In this document: in pieces, positions 8,185-16,664 of the stretch
Position numbering within the stretch: the stretch's first letter is position 1
Layout of the letters: every line of letters begins with the position of its first letter
Assembly: GCA_050953405.1 (NCBI GenBank)
Contig: JBMNMP010000002.1
Coordinates: 186,001-250,000, forward strand
Length of the DNA stretch: 64,000 bases
Reading direction: 5' to 3'
From: RUG100 sp050953405
GTDB lineage: Bacteria > Bacillota > Clostridia > Peptostreptococcales > Anaerovoracaceae
The notes under the pieces: model-generated
Databases searched by the model: none
Told to the model about the DNA's origin: nothing
The model's input: the letters and a program-made list of their open reading frames with translations, nothing else
Translations under genes and position numbers: made by a program

Positions 8185-9996
8185 CTATTTATTGTCGTCG
8201 AACTTGAGCACTGCAGTAAAAGCTTCCTGCGGGACTTCGACCTTGCCGAACTGGCGCATGCGCTTTTTGCCCTCTTTCTGTTTTTCCAGCAGCTTTTTCT
8301 TACGTGAAATATCGCCGCCGTAGCACTTGGCGATGACGTCCTTGCGGTAAGCTCTGACAGTCTCACGCGCGATTATCTTCTGCCCGATGGCTGCCTGTAT
8401 GGGCACCTCAAACTGGTGCATAGGAATGACTTCCTTCAGTTTTTTGCATACAAACCTGCCGCGCTGATAGGCGGACGATTCGTGCACTATCATAGAGAAG
8501 GCGTCGACGAGCTCCTTGTTGAGCAGGATGTCCATCTTCACCAGGTTTGATTTCTCATACCTTACGAATTCATAGTCCAGAGAGCCATATCCTCTGGTCT
8601 TCGATTTCAGGGCATCAAAGAAATCATAGATGACTTCGTTGAGCGGCATCTCATAGTGCAGCTGCACCCTGCTTTCCGATATATATTCCATGTTCAGCAT
8701 CCTGCCGCGCCTTTCCTGGCAGATTTCCATGATGCTGCCCACATAATCCTTGGGGACCATGATGTCCGCCTTCACGATCGGTTCCTCTATGTGGTCTATC
8801 TCCACGGGATCCGGCAGGTTGCTCGGGTTCTGCACCATCACTTCAGTGCCGTCAGTTTTGATGACCTTGTATATTACACTCGGTGCTGTCGTGATCACAG
8901 CCAGATCGAATTCACGTTCCAGCCTTTCCACGATGATCTCCATGTGCAGCAGTCCCAGAAATCCACAGCGGAATCCATATCCCAGAGCCTGTGAAGTTTC
9001 GGGCTCGAAGTGGAATGCTGCATCGTTCACCTGCAGCTTTTCGAGCGCATCCTGCACATTTTCATATTTTTCTCCTTCAGCCGGATATATACCGCAGTAA
9101 ACCATTGACCGCGCTCTCTTGTAGCCCGGCAGCGGTTCCCCGGCGGGATCATCATCTAACGTGATGGTATCGCCGACCCTGGCATCGCGGACTTCCTTGA
9201 TGCTGGCGCAGATAAAGCCTACCTCTCCGGCAATCAATTCGCTGCAGGGTGTCGGCCCCGGCGACAGAGTACCTACCTCGGTGACTTCGTATTTCTTTCC
9301 GGTATTCATCAATCTGATCAAATCTCCGGTCTTCACCCTGCCGTCGAAGATCCTGGCATAAATGACCACGCCCCGGTAGTTATCGTATTTTGAATCAAAG
9401 ATGAGAGCTTTCAGTCTGGCATTCTCATCTCCCTGAGGAGCGGGTATCACCTTCACTATGGCTTCCAGCAGTTCATCGATTCCTGTGCCCTCTTTTGCAG
9501 AAACCAGCGGTGCCTCTTCCGCATCGATACCGATGACATCCTCGATTTCCCGGCGCACCTCATCGGGCCTTGCGCTCGACAGATCTATCTTGTTGAGGAC
9601 CGGCAGGATCTCAAGATCTTCATCTAAGGCCAGATATACATTGCCCAGCGTCTGTGCCTCGACTCCCTGTGTCGCGTCGACGACCAGTATCGCACCTTCA
9701 CAGGCTGCCAGACTGCGCGATACTTCGTAGTTGAAGTCCACGTGTCCCGGTGTATCTATGAGATTGAAAATGTACTGATGGCCGTCTTTGGCCTTGTATG
9801 AAAGCCTCGTCGTCTGCAGCTTGATGGTGATGCCGCGTTCGCGCTCCAGTTCCATATTGTCCAGGTACTGATCCTTCATATCGCGCTTGGAGACCACACC
9901 TGTCTTTTCCAGGATCCTGTCCGCAAGTGTCGATTTGCCGTGGTCTATATGAGCTATAATGCTGAAATTTCTTATATACTTCTGATGATCGTTCAT
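8185..9996 (-). CDS. lepA: Elongation factor 4 (LepA)
   Basis: LepA is a ribosome-binding translational GTPase. The 603-residue protein shows the G motifs AHIDHGKSTLADRI, DTPGHVDF and NKIDL, and the LepA C-terminal signature region with SYDYE-like SLDYEFVRYEKSNLVKMDIL and AIGQKIIARETVRAYRKDV. The ATG at 9996 follows AAGGATAATC. It heads the operon lepA-hemW-glpK-EFR1 and is divergent from rpsT, a conserved neighbour. Confidence 0.97.
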   Translation of the reverse strand: MNDHQKYIRNFSIIAHIDHGKSTLADRILEKTGVVSKRDMKDQYLDNMELERERGITIKLQTTRLSYKAKDGHQYIFNLIDTPGHVDFNYEVSRSLAACEGAILVVDATQGVEAQTLGNVYLALDEDLEILPVLNKIDLSSARPDEVRREIEDVIGIDAEEAPLVSAKEGTGIDELLEAIVKVIPAPQGDENARLKALIFDSKYDNYRGVVIYARIFDGRVKTGDLIRLMNTGKKYEVTEVGTLSPGPTPCSELIAGEVGFICASIKEVRDARVGDTITLDDDPAGEPLPGYKRARSMVYCGIYPAEGEKYENVQDALEKLQVNDAAFHFEPETSQALGYGFRCGFLGLLHMEIIVERLEREFDLAVITTAPSVIYKVIKTDGTEVMVQNPSNLPDPVEIDHIEEPIVKADIMVPKDYVGSIMEICQERRGRMLNMEYISESRVQLHYEMPLNEVIYDFFDALKSKTRGYGSLDYEFVRYEKSNLVKMDILLNKELVDAFSMIVHESSAYQRGRFVCKKLKEVIPMHQFEVPIQAAIGQKIIARETVRAYRKDVIAKCYGGDISRKKKLLEKQKEGKKRMRQFGKVEVPQEAFTAVLKFDDNK

Positions 9997-10040
9997 TATA
10001 ATTGATTATCCTTATCCCTTGATTTGCTTCTTCCTGAAAC

Positions 10041-10069
10041 ATTTTACTTGATTTCCCTGTTGATTTCAA
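10041..10069 (-). promoter_or_regulatory. Promoter of lepA operon
   Basis: On the minus strand TTGAAA (10069-10064) and TAAAAT (10046-10041) are 17 bases apart. Its -35 box overlaps the -35 box of the divergent rpsT promoter by two bases. Confidence 0.7.
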
Positions 10070-10088
10070 TCTTCAAATCAGATATAAT
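10060..10088 (+). promoter_or_regulatory. Promoter of rpsT
   Basis: TTGATT (10060-10065) and TATAAT (10083-10088) are separated by 17 bases. The leader to the ATG at 10147 is about 52 bases and contains GGGGTGA as the ribosome binding site. Confidence 0.8.
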
Positions 10089-10146
10089 GTGTTTTGCGAG
10101 TTTTTGTGATTTATTGCTAATTAAAGAAGTGGGGTGAATTAATACC

Positions 10147-10414
10147 ATGGCAAATATTAAATCAGCAAAGAAGAGAATCAGAGTCATTGATAAAAAAAAC
10201 AGCAAGAAACAGACGCATCAAATCTCGTCTGAAGACTGTTTTTAAGGATTTTGACGCTGCAATCGAAGACGGTGACATGACCGCGGCTAAGGAACAGCTG
10301 GACCTGGCTGAGAAAAAGCTCAAGCAGGCTGCTTCCAAAGGAATCATGCACAGCAACGCTGCAAGCAGAAAAGTATCCAGACTGACGAAAAGATTCAACA
10401 GGGCTAACGCCTGA
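10147..10414 (+). CDS. rpsT: 30S ribosomal protein S20, reading frame shifted at an A8 run
   Basis: S20 is a primary 16S rRNA-binding protein. The ATG at 10147, with GGGGTGA upstream, begins MANIKSAKKRIRVIDKK, the expected S20 N-terminus, but this frame stops after 32 codons. The remainder (TARNRRIKSRLKTVFKDF to the end RLTKRFNRANA) is in the next frame and finishes at 10414. The switch falls at eight consecutive A (10192-10199); seven A would give one continuous protein of about 88 residues. A TTG at 10187 in the downstream frame could start a form lacking 13 N-terminal residues. The cause may be a homopolymer sequencing error, real slippage, or a true mutation; the conserved remainder argues the gene is functional. 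Confidence 0.88.
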
Positions 10415-10455
10415 TTCTCACCCGTCCCCACACGTGTATAAGTTAAATACACCAA

Positions 10456-10481
10456 AGCCGGAAGTGTCTCCCGGCTTTTTT
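10456..10481 (+). terminator. Rho-independent terminator of rpsT
   Basis: AGCCGG and CCGGCT pair around a nine-base loop and are followed by a run of T. Confidence 0.9.
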
Positions 10482-10485
10482 CATG

Positions 10486-10509
10486 AAAAAGCCATCGCGA
10501 TGCGATGGC
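10486..10509 (-). terminator. Terminator of the GHL10-type gene
   Basis: On the minus strand GCCATCGC, loop ATC, GCGATGGC (10509-10491) is followed by TTTTT, 22 bases past the stop. Confidence 0.88.
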
Positions 10510-10530
10510 CTTTGTTTTCTGTATCCGGAT

Positions 10531-12078
10531 CTATCTGCTGACTCTGGCTGTATTTTTGAGGTATACCCAGTTGCTGGTGCCTTTGACTCTGCCCCAGTTG
10601 CCCTTCGAACGATTGACATAGAATGTCTTTCCTTTGATGAACCGGGTCACGATTCTGTACTTGCTGCCCGCTCCGGTACGTGCTGCTGTATAGCGCTTGG
10701 AAACCTTGACCTTGCACGGCTTTACGGTCAGCGTCTTCGTGGCCTGAGCACCTTTTTTCGCCTTCGCTGTGATGGTCACCCTGCCCGGCAGCTTGCCCTT
10801 GACTACGCCGCTCTTGCTGACTGTGGCCACGCGACTGTTGCTGGTCGTATAAGTCACGGACTTCGGATTGGTGTCCGAGGGGTTCCAGATGACTTTCGTT
10901 GTGATGCCTTTGCCTATCCATGCACTGCTGCCGGAAGATATGGTTATCGATTTTGCATACTTGGGATATACGAGGCCCTTCAGTTTGTAGAGCTCGCCCT
11001 TTGCCTTGCTGCGATAGAGATCGCTCGCTTCAAAGAGTATGTACCCTTCAAGATTTTTGCTTCTCATCTTCTTCACCTGTGTGCGCAGGTTTGTGATCCT
11101 CATCGCCCAGCCTCTGTCGTCGCTGGCTTTGATCCCGGTGCGGTACAGTGCCAGTCCGATGTACATATCTACATTTCTCTTGTTGAGGCTCTTCCACTGT
11201 GCAAGGCGATTAGAATACATCTTCGTCCTGCCGCTGTAGCCCCAGTTGTCCGTCCAGTAGATCTGCGGTGCTATATAATCTATGTAACCCGACTTGCTCA
11301 TCCAGGTTTTGACATCGGCTCCGTCAGCCATGCAGTTCTCCACATTTCCGGCCGGACTGATGCCGAATCTGTCTCCGCGTATCTGATGGACATTCTTGTA
11401 CACCGATTTCACCATCTTATTTACATAAGCCCTCTTGTTAGCTGAAGACGGCAGTGATTTTGTGGTGCTGCCCTTTACATATACCGAATATCTGGTGGCG
11501 CTGCTGGGCGAAGTATATTTGCTGGACGAATGATAAAAATAATCATCGAAATGGATGCCGTCCAGGTCATAAGCCTGCAGTTCATTGACCGCCCTGTTTA
11601 TTCTATATGTGCTGTAAGTCGATTTCGGATTCAAAAAGTTGCTGTAGGTGATTCTGTAAGGATTGAGCCAGGCTTCTATCTTGAGCCCCCGTTCCCTGCA
11701 TTCCTGTATGACTATTGCCAGAGGGTCGTAGCTGTATGTCCTGGCAGCTGTCTTTCCGCAGGCATCTGAATCCAGATAAGCAGAAGCCTTGAACGTCTTC
11801 GATGCCCATGTGGCGTCATCGAATGCCCTGGCGTGCCAGTAAATGGTATTGCACCCGTAGTACTTTGCCCTGTTGAGCACTTTGTCGAGATTGCTGGTGA
11901 AAGTCGCTTTGCTCTTGTTTTTGAGACCCAGCGGCTGAAAATCGCAGAATGCTATCCACATGCCGCGCACCTCCCCGGAGGCCGCTGATGCCTTCTGCGC
12001 TGTGGTCACATCGACACTGATTACAGTTGTAATGACTACCAAAAAACACAAGATAACAGATAATACTTTTTTCTTCAT
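10531..12078 (-). CDS. Secreted GHL10 (DUF187) glycoside hydrolase-like protein with Ig-like and SH3-like domains
   Basis: The product of about 515 residues has a signal peptide (basic MKKK start, hydrophobic core, AKASAA-like cleavage area). About residues 36-340 match the GHL10 / family-10-like glycosyl hydrolase fold (VRGMWIAFCDF, GLKIEAWLNPYRI, YDLDGIHFDDYFY, FGISPAGNVENC, YIDYIAPQIYW); acidic residues in the HFDD region are candidate catalytic groups. A bacterial Ig-like domain follows (about 380-455, VTYTTSNSRVATVSKSGVVKG), then a C-terminal SH3-like domain (about 458-515, NWGRVKGTSNWVYL). It probably binds or cleaves cell-wall glycan outside the cell. ATG 12078 with AGGAG is preferred over the TTG six bases upstream. 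Confidence 0.82.
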   Translation of the reverse strand: MKKKVLSVILCFLVVITTVISVDVTTAQKASAASGEVRGMWIAFCDFQPLGLKNKSKATFTSNLDKVLNRAKYYGCNTIYWHARAFDDATWASKTFKASAYLDSDACGKTAARTYSYDPLAIVIQECRERGLKIEAWLNPYRITYSNFLNPKSTYSTYRINRAVNELQAYDLDGIHFDDYFYHSSSKYTSPSSATRYSVYVKGSTTKSLPSSANKRAYVNKMVKSVYKNVHQIRGDRFGISPAGNVENCMADGADVKTWMSKSGYIDYIAPQIYWTDNWGYSGRTKMYSNRLAQWKSLNKRNVDMYIGLALYRTGIKASDDRGWAMRITNLRTQVKKMRSKNLEGYILFEASDLYRSKAKGELYKLKGLVYPKYAKSITISSGSSAWIGKGITTKVIWNPSDTNPKSVTYTTSNSRVATVSKSGVVKGKLPGRVTITAKAKKGAQATKTLTVKPCKVKVSKRYTAARTGAGSKYRIVTRFIKGKTFYVNRSKGNWGRVKGTSNWVYLKNTARVSR

Positions 12079-12149
12079 AATCAATTACTCCTCGCTTCAG
12101 ACTACAGTTTAGCAGTACTGCCATATTAATCAACAAATATCATCATTTC

Positions 12150-12179
12150 TTCACACAATTTTCGGGAATGTGCTATAAT
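12150..12179 (+). promoter_or_regulatory. Promoter of deoD
   Basis: TTCACA (12150-12155) and TATAAT (12174-12179) are 18 bases apart, and TGC before the -10 box makes it an extended -10 promoter. Confidence 0.65.
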
Positions 12180-12211
12180 AAACAAGAAAATTTTATGGAG
12201 GAAAAAGATTT

Positions 12212-12919
12212 ATGAGTACACATATCAATGCTGCGAATCGCGGCGACATAGCCGAGAGCGTCCTTCTGCCCGGAGATCCGCTGAGAGCGAAACACATTGC
12301 AGAGACTTATCTCGACTCACCCAGATTGTATACGGATATTCGCAACATGTACGGCTATACAGGAACTTATAAAGGGGTCCCCGTTTCGGTACAGGGAACC
12401 GGGATGGGCATGCCTTCCATGGGCATCTATTCCTGGGAACTGATCACCGAATACGACTGCCGCAATCTGATACGTGTAGGCACTGCGGGCAGCTTCAAAT
12501 CCGACATCAAGATGGGCGATATCGTATGCGCGATAGCAGCCAGTACGGATTCCAACTATCATCACGCCTTTGATGTGCCGGCGGGATATTCACCGACTGC
12601 CAGCTGGGAACTGCTGACAAAGGCATATGATGTCAACAGAGAACTCGGCCTTCCGCTGCGTGCGGGCAACACCATTTCCTGTGATGTTTTCTACGAAACA
12701 GTCGACGGATGGTGGAAAAAATGGGCCGCTATGAACGTTCTGGCCGTTGAAATGGAAGCCGCCGCTCTCTATATGAACGCAGCTTACAACGATGTCAACG
12801 CGCTCGCCATGATGACGATCACCGATCAGTTCATTACAGGTGAAACGGCGACCACTGAAGAGCGAACGACTGCGAATTCGGATATGTTGAAACTGGCACT
12901 CGAAGTGGCAGTCAGATAG
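12212..12919 (+). CDS. deoD: Purine-nucleoside phosphorylase, DeoD type
   Basis: DeoD splits purine (deoxy)ribonucleosides with phosphate into base and (deoxy)ribose 1-phosphate. The 235 residues are standard for the hexameric family: LLPGDPLRAKHIAETYL, GTGMGMPSMGIYSWEL, RVGTAGSF and the substrate region VLAVEMEAAALYMNA are visible, with the catalytic aspartate in TITDQF. GGAGG lies 12 bases before the ATG. The deoxyribose 1-phosphate formed would be processed by DeoB encoded at 37.6 kb. The next gene follows after 19 bases on the same strand. Confidence 0.96.
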   Translation: MSTHINAANRGDIAESVLLPGDPLRAKHIAETYLDSPRLYTDIRNMYGYTGTYKGVPVSVQGTGMGMPSMGIYSWELITEYDCRNLIRVGTAGSFKSDIKMGDIVCAIAASTDSNYHHAFDVPAGYSPTASWELLTKAYDVNRELGLPLRAGNTISCDVFYETVDGWWKKWAAMNVLAVEMEAAALYMNAAYNDVNALAMMTITDQFITGETATTEERTTANSDMLKLALEVAVR

Positions 12920-12938
12920 GAAAACGGGAAGTGTATTT

Positions 12939-13325
12939 ATGAAATTACAGGAATCTGCACAGAATTATCTGGAGACCATATTGATGCTCAAGGAGCGTAT
13001 CGGCTCCGTGAGATCCATAGACGTGGTCCACGAGCTTGGTTACAGCAAACCCAGCGTCAGCGTTGCCATGAAGAGGCTCCGTGAAGACGGCTACATCGTC
13101 ATGGACAAGGATGGATACATCACGCTCACTGATTCCGGCGAGCAGGTCGCCGAATCCATATACGAACGCCATCGTGTCCTCTCCAGGGCATTTGTGAACC
13201 TGGGTGTAGACGCCAAGACAGCGACCGAGGATGCCTGCAAGATCGAACACTACATCAGTGAACAGACCTTCCGGCAGATCAAAAAGCATCTGGTCGAAGA
13301 CCACAATATGAAGACCGAAGATTAG
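12939..13325 (+). CDS. DtxR/MntR-family metal-dependent transcriptional regulator
   Basis: The 128-residue protein resembles MntR. Residues 1-62 form a winged helix (QESAQNYLETILMLKER, ELGYSKPSVSVAMKRLREDGYI) and residues 65-125 form the metal-binding dimerisation domain (GEQVAESIYERHRVLSRAFVNLG, CKIEHYISEQTFRQIKKHL). Glu, His and Cys in CKIEHYIS and the ERH segment are the likely Mn/Fe ligands. There is no C-terminal SH3 domain, which separates it from DtxR proper. No metal transporter is adjacent; it is co-transcribed with deoD and its targets cannot be read from the window. Confidence 0.88.
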   Translation: MKLQESAQNYLETILMLKERIGSVRSIDVVHELGYSKPSVSVAMKRLREDGYIVMDKDGYITLTDSGEQVAESIYERHRVLSRAFVNLGVDAKTATEDACKIEHYISEQTFRQIKKHLVEDHNMKTED

Positions 13326-13332
13326 AAAGCAA

Positions 13333-13369
13333 AGAGACATGCACCAACCGGTACATGCCTCTTTTTTTT
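13333..13369 (+). terminator. Terminator after the deoD operon
   Basis: An AGAG-CATG-ACC / GGT-CATG-CTCT stem with two mismatches and an AACC loop is followed by a run of T. It may also stop the converging por operon weakly. Confidence 0.85.
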
Positions 13370-13381
13370 ATGGCTGCCTTC

Positions 13382-14314
13382 TTATTTGCCGCATTTCTTC
13401 AGCAGCTTGTCCCACTGCTTGTCGACATAATCCTGAGCTTCCCTGATCATCCATTCGTTCCCCTCGCGGAACATATGAGCGAACCTGCCCTGCTTTGAGA
13501 GGAATTCCTCTACCGGCAGCTTTTCTTTCGGCTGGTAGCTCAGATGCCACTCACCGTCCACGATCTCATACAGAGGCCAGACGCAGGTCTCCACCGCCAG
13601 GCGGCAAACTTCCGCCAGGTTGGCAGCTTCATAGCGCCATCCCCTGGGGCATGGTGCCATAACATTGAGAAATGCCGGTCCCTCAGTGTATATCGCCTTG
13701 TGTGCTTTCTCGTGCAGATCTTTGAAATTGCCGATAAAGGTAGTCTGCGCCACATAAGGTATGTTGTGCGCCGCAATGATCTCCGTGAGATCTTTTTTGT
13801 TCTGGATCTTGCCGTACGATTCTTTGCCGACCGGAGTCGTGGTCGCATCGGCAAACCTCGGTGTCGATGATGATCTCTGAATACCGGTGTTCATATAAGC
13901 CTCGTTGTCGTAGCAGACATAGACCATGTCGTGCCCGCGCTCCATGGCTCCGGAGAGCGACTGCAGGCCGATATCATAAGTACCGCCGTCGCCGCCAAAG
14001 GCTATGAACTTGAAATTGTCGTGTATCTTGCCCCTCTTCTTGAGAGCCCGGTAAGCCGTCTCCACTCCGCTGCATGTGGCGGCGGCATTCTCGAACGCCG
14101 TGTGGATGTAGCTGTCAGTATAAGCCGTATACGGGTATATATACGAGCTGACTTCAAGACATCCCGTAGCGTTTGTGATCACCGCTTTGTCTTCAGGTTC
14201 CAGCGCACGCAGCACGCCTCTGACGGCTACTCCGGCGCCGCATCCGGCGCAGAGCCTGTGTCCGCCGACGAACCTCTCTTTTTTATTTAATTCCTGCTTC
14301 AAGCTGTATGTCAT
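13382..14314 (-). CDS. porB: 2-oxoacid:ferredoxin oxidoreductase beta subunit (TPP-binding)
   Basis: The beta subunit binds thiamine diphosphate and an [4Fe-4S] cluster and carries out oxidative decarboxylation of a 2-oxoacid to acyl-CoA with reduced ferredoxin, or the reverse. The 310 residues contain RLCAGCGAGVAV (cluster Cys pair), ATGCLEVSS, FGGDGGTYDIGLQSLSGAMERG (the start of the TPP motif) and CYDNEAYMNTGIQRSSSTP, all typical of pyruvate-type enzymes. It is the last gene of the operon C-D-A-B. Sequence family alone favours pyruvate, but the T-box in front of the operon suggests branched-chain 2-oxoacids may matter. Confidence 0.92.
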   Translation of the reverse strand: MTYSLKQELNKKERFVGGHRLCAGCGAGVAVRGVLRALEPEDKAVITNATGCLEVSSYIYPYTAYTDSYIHTAFENAAATCSGVETAYRALKKRGKIHDNFKFIAFGGDGGTYDIGLQSLSGAMERGHDMVYVCYDNEAYMNTGIQRSSSTPRFADATTTPVGKESYGKIQNKKDLTEIIAAHNIPYVAQTTFIGNFKDLHEKAHKAIYTEGPAFLNVMAPCPRGWRYEAANLAEVCRLAVETCVWPLYEIVDGEWHLSYQPKEKLPVEEFLSKQGRFAHMFREGNEWMIREAQDYVDKQWDKLLKKCGK

Positions 14315-14317
14315 TTC

Positions 14318-15502
14318 TTAGTACCTCGAATCTCTCACGCCAATGTATCTGTAAACATCGCCCGGATCATCGTTATCACAGATAACATAGAGATCCTGGT
14401 AGATGTTGTAGAAATCTTCCACCGTTATATCCCTGCCGCCAAGGCCGTAAATGTAATTTATGGCATATGGCTTGTCAGGCAGGTCGTAGAGCGAGTTCCT
14501 GGCCTCGTTGAACAGCGGGCCGCCGCTGTTGGAAAAGCTCTCCGCTTTGTCCATGATGGCGACTGCTTTGACCTTGCACATGGCCTCTGCCAGCGGGATC
14601 CTCGGGAAGGGGCGGAATACTCTCAACTTGATGAGCCCCACCTTCTTGCCTTCTTCACGGAGACGATCCACGGCTTCCTTGCCGGTACCGGCCGAAGAGC
14701 CTATGAGGACCAGAGCAATGTCAGCATCGTCCATCTTGTATTCCTCAAAGAAGCCATAGCTGCGCCCGGTCATCTTTTCAAATTTTTTGGCCACGTCCCG
14801 GATCACCGGCATGGCGTCCTTCATGGCCTGCGCCTGACTCCTCTTGATTTCCATGTAATACGGGGATACTCCGTAAGGTCCTACTGCAAGCGGGTTCTCG
14901 TGCTTTAATAGATAATCATCCGGTTCATATTCTCCCACGAATTCTTTGACCTTTTCGTCTTCTATGAGATCGATATTGGAAACGCCGTGACTGGTGATGA
15001 AGCCGTCCTGGCATATCATCGCCGGCAGTCTCGTGGCTTCCGCGATCAGGATGCCCTGAATGAAGTTGTCATAGACCTCCTGATTGGTCTCCGCGTATAT
15101 CTGCAGCCAGCCTGAATCGCGGGCTCCCATAGAGTCGGAGTGGTCATTGTTGATGTTGATCGGTCCTGTGAGCGCCCTGTTGACTACCGCCATCGTGATC
15201 GGCAGCCTGCTGCTGGCGGCAACATAGAGCAGTTCCCACATGAACGCCAGTCCTGCCGATGATGTAGCGGTGACCGCACGGGCACCGGCTGCGCTCGCGC
15301 CCATGCATGTAGACATAGCGCTATGCTCCGATTCTACTGCTATGAACTCTGTATCCACTTCGCCGTTGGCGATGAAATCCGAAAAATACTGCGGTATTTC
15401 CGTTGAAGGCGTGATCGGGAAAGCTCCCATTACGTCCGGATTGATCTGCTTCATTGCTATCGCAACCGCTTCGTTTCCAGAAAGTCTGTCTCTTATTGCC
15501 AT
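14318..15502 (-). CDS. porA: 2-oxoacid:ferredoxin oxidoreductase alpha subunit
   Basis: The alpha subunit carries the pyrimidine-binding and core domains of the four-subunit enzyme. The 394 residues start at ATG 15502, preceded by GGAGGAGAAG; the open frame extends 18 codons further but that start is not needed. Visible signatures are LSGNEAVAIAMKQINPDVM, GAFPITPSTEIPQYFSDF, EHSAMSTCMGASAAGARAVTATSSAGLAFMWE (seen in pieces) and the C-terminal domain II with VLIGSSAGTGKEAVDRLREEG. The start codon overlaps the porD stop (TAATG). Confidence 0.93.
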   Translation of the reverse strand: MAIRDRLSGNEAVAIAMKQINPDVMGAFPITPSTEIPQYFSDFIANGEVDTEFIAVESEHSAMSTCMGASAAGARAVTATSSAGLAFMWELLYVAASSRLPITMAVVNRALTGPININNDHSDSMGARDSGWLQIYAETNQEVYDNFIQGILIAEATRLPAMICQDGFITSHGVSNIDLIEDEKVKEFVGEYEPDDYLLKHENPLAVGPYGVSPYYMEIKRSQAQAMKDAMPVIRDVAKKFEKMTGRSYGFFEEYKMDDADIALVLIGSSAGTGKEAVDRLREEGKKVGLIKLRVFRPFPRIPLAEAMCKVKAVAIMDKAESFSNSGGPLFNEARNSLYDLPDKPYAINYIYGLGGRDITVEDFYNIYQDLYVICDNDDPGDVYRYIGVRDSRY

Positions 15503-15807
15503 TACTTCTCCTCCTTGACGAAATCTATCGCATCGAAGGGACATACTTTGTAGCATATACCGCAGCCCTTGCAGTGCACAAAGTCAAAGTCCTCTCTCTT
15601 TCCGTCCCTGACCGGGATGCTGCTGTCCGGACAAAACGGCGCACACAACAGACACTGCGTGCACTTGTCCGGCTTGAACACCGGCATCATGACACGCCAG
15701 TCTCCCGTATTCACCTGCATGCTGGTAGCCGGTTCATAGATCTCCGCGCCTACCGTCAACTCCTGCCAGGTTGACTTTTCATTTATATCCTGTGCTCTTC
15801 TCTTCAT
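15502..15807 (-). CDS. porD: 2-oxoacid:ferredoxin oxidoreductase delta subunit (2[4Fe-4S])
   Basis: The 101-residue ferredoxin-like subunit passes electrons from the TPP site to ferredoxin. It has two clusters, CTQCLLCAPFCP and CKGCGICYKVCP. The N-terminal 45 residues (STWQELTVGAEIYEP) match the usual PorD leader. It sits between gamma and alpha genes, with a three-base gap to porC and a one-base overlap with porA. Confidence 0.93.
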   Translation of the reverse strand: MKRRAQDINEKSTWQELTVGAEIYEPATSMQVNTGDWRVMMPVFKPDKCTQCLLCAPFCPDSSIPVRDGKREDFDFVHCKGCGICYKVCPFDAIDFVKEEK

Positions 15808-15810
15808 TTC

Positions 15811-16389
15811 CTATCCTATCTTTACTGCTTCCATAGATTTTTTCAGAGCCTTCATGTTGCCCTCGATGACCTGCGGCTTGTGAGCGAATTTGTGCTCGAA
15901 GGAGCTCCTCATGTCCTTGATGAACTGATCGCTTTCAATGACATTGCTGACCTTTACTGCTGCCGCCAGCATCGGGGTGTTGGGGAAGTTCTTTCCCAGC
16001 GTCTCCATGCTGATCTTTTCAGCATCTACGGCACAGATCCTGCCCTCATAGCCCGGCAGCATCTTTCTGATGTCGTCCGGCTTTTTGCTGCTGTTGATGA
16101 TCAGAGCTCCGTCATCCTTGAGTCCTCTGGTCACATCGACCGACTTCAGCAGCGTCTCATCGACGACCACTACGTAGTCCGGATGGTAGATATTCGAATG
16201 GACGTTGCAGATATCGTCAGTGATCCTGTTGTAAGCTGTTATCGGTGCACCCATTCTCTCCGGACCGTATTCAGGGAACCCCTGGACATACTTGCCGGAA
16301 CTAAAGGCTACATCTGCCAGCAGCAGACAGGCTGTCTTCGCACCCTGGCCGCCCCTTCCGTGCCATCTTATTTCCACTCTGTCTTTCAT
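15811..16389 (-). CDS. porC: 2-oxoacid:ferredoxin oxidoreductase gamma subunit
   Basis: The gamma subunit of 192 residues has the signature EIRWHGRGGQGAKTACLLLADVA (shown in two halves: EIRWHGRGGQG and AKTACLLLA) and FPEYGPERMGAPITAYNRI. It is the first gene of the operon and begins nine bases after a GGAGG. Transcription must pass the T-box leader upstream, so the whole four-gene operon is expected to depend on uncharged tRNA. Confidence 0.92.
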   Translation of the reverse strand: MKDRVEIRWHGRGGQGAKTACLLLADVAFSSGKYVQGFPEYGPERMGAPITAYNRITDDICNVHSNIYHPDYVVVVDETLLKSVDVTRGLKDDGALIINSSKKPDDIRKMLPGYEGRICAVDAEKISMETLGKNFPNTPMLAAAVKVSNVIESDQFIKDMRSSFEHKFAHKPQVIEGNMKALKKSMEAVKIG

Positions 16390-16660
16390 TAGCTATACCT
16401 CCATGTAATAAAAAGAGGCCTTCGCCGCAACCGGACGAAGGCCATAGCTCTCGTTATACCACCTGTTACTGCATACTATCATATGAGCTCCTGTTTACGT
16501 GGGAGATCCGGCATCACCTACTGACTAGCGCTTTCGGTTCTGCAACTCGGGAGTGATCTTCGGTTTGCTGTTAATTGGTTCCGGGCTCTCACCATTCCCC
16601 GGCTCGCTTGGACTGTTCACAGCGACCTACTGTCTCCGTCAAAGTTATTATTTATGTTGT
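16390..16660 (-). promoter_or_regulatory. T-box leader of the por operon, predicted isoleucine-specific
   Basis: Reading the minus strand, Stem I shows AAGCGAGCC (near 16608), the distal loop GGTGAGAGCCCGG and the specifier region GAAGATCACTCCCGAG, in which ATC (16557-16555) occupies the specifier position by comparison with other T-boxes. The antiterminator bulge sequence AACAGGTGGTATAACGAGAGC lies at 16466-16448. A terminator follows: GGCCTTCG and CGAAGGCC (16443-16417) then TCTTTTT. The variable base of the UGGN element is U, which pairs with discriminator A73 of tRNA-Ile and argues against tRNA-Asp (G73), the alternative if GAT were the specifier. Low isoleucylation of tRNA should allow read-through into porC. 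Confidence 0.9.
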
Positions 16661-16664
16661 CAAC

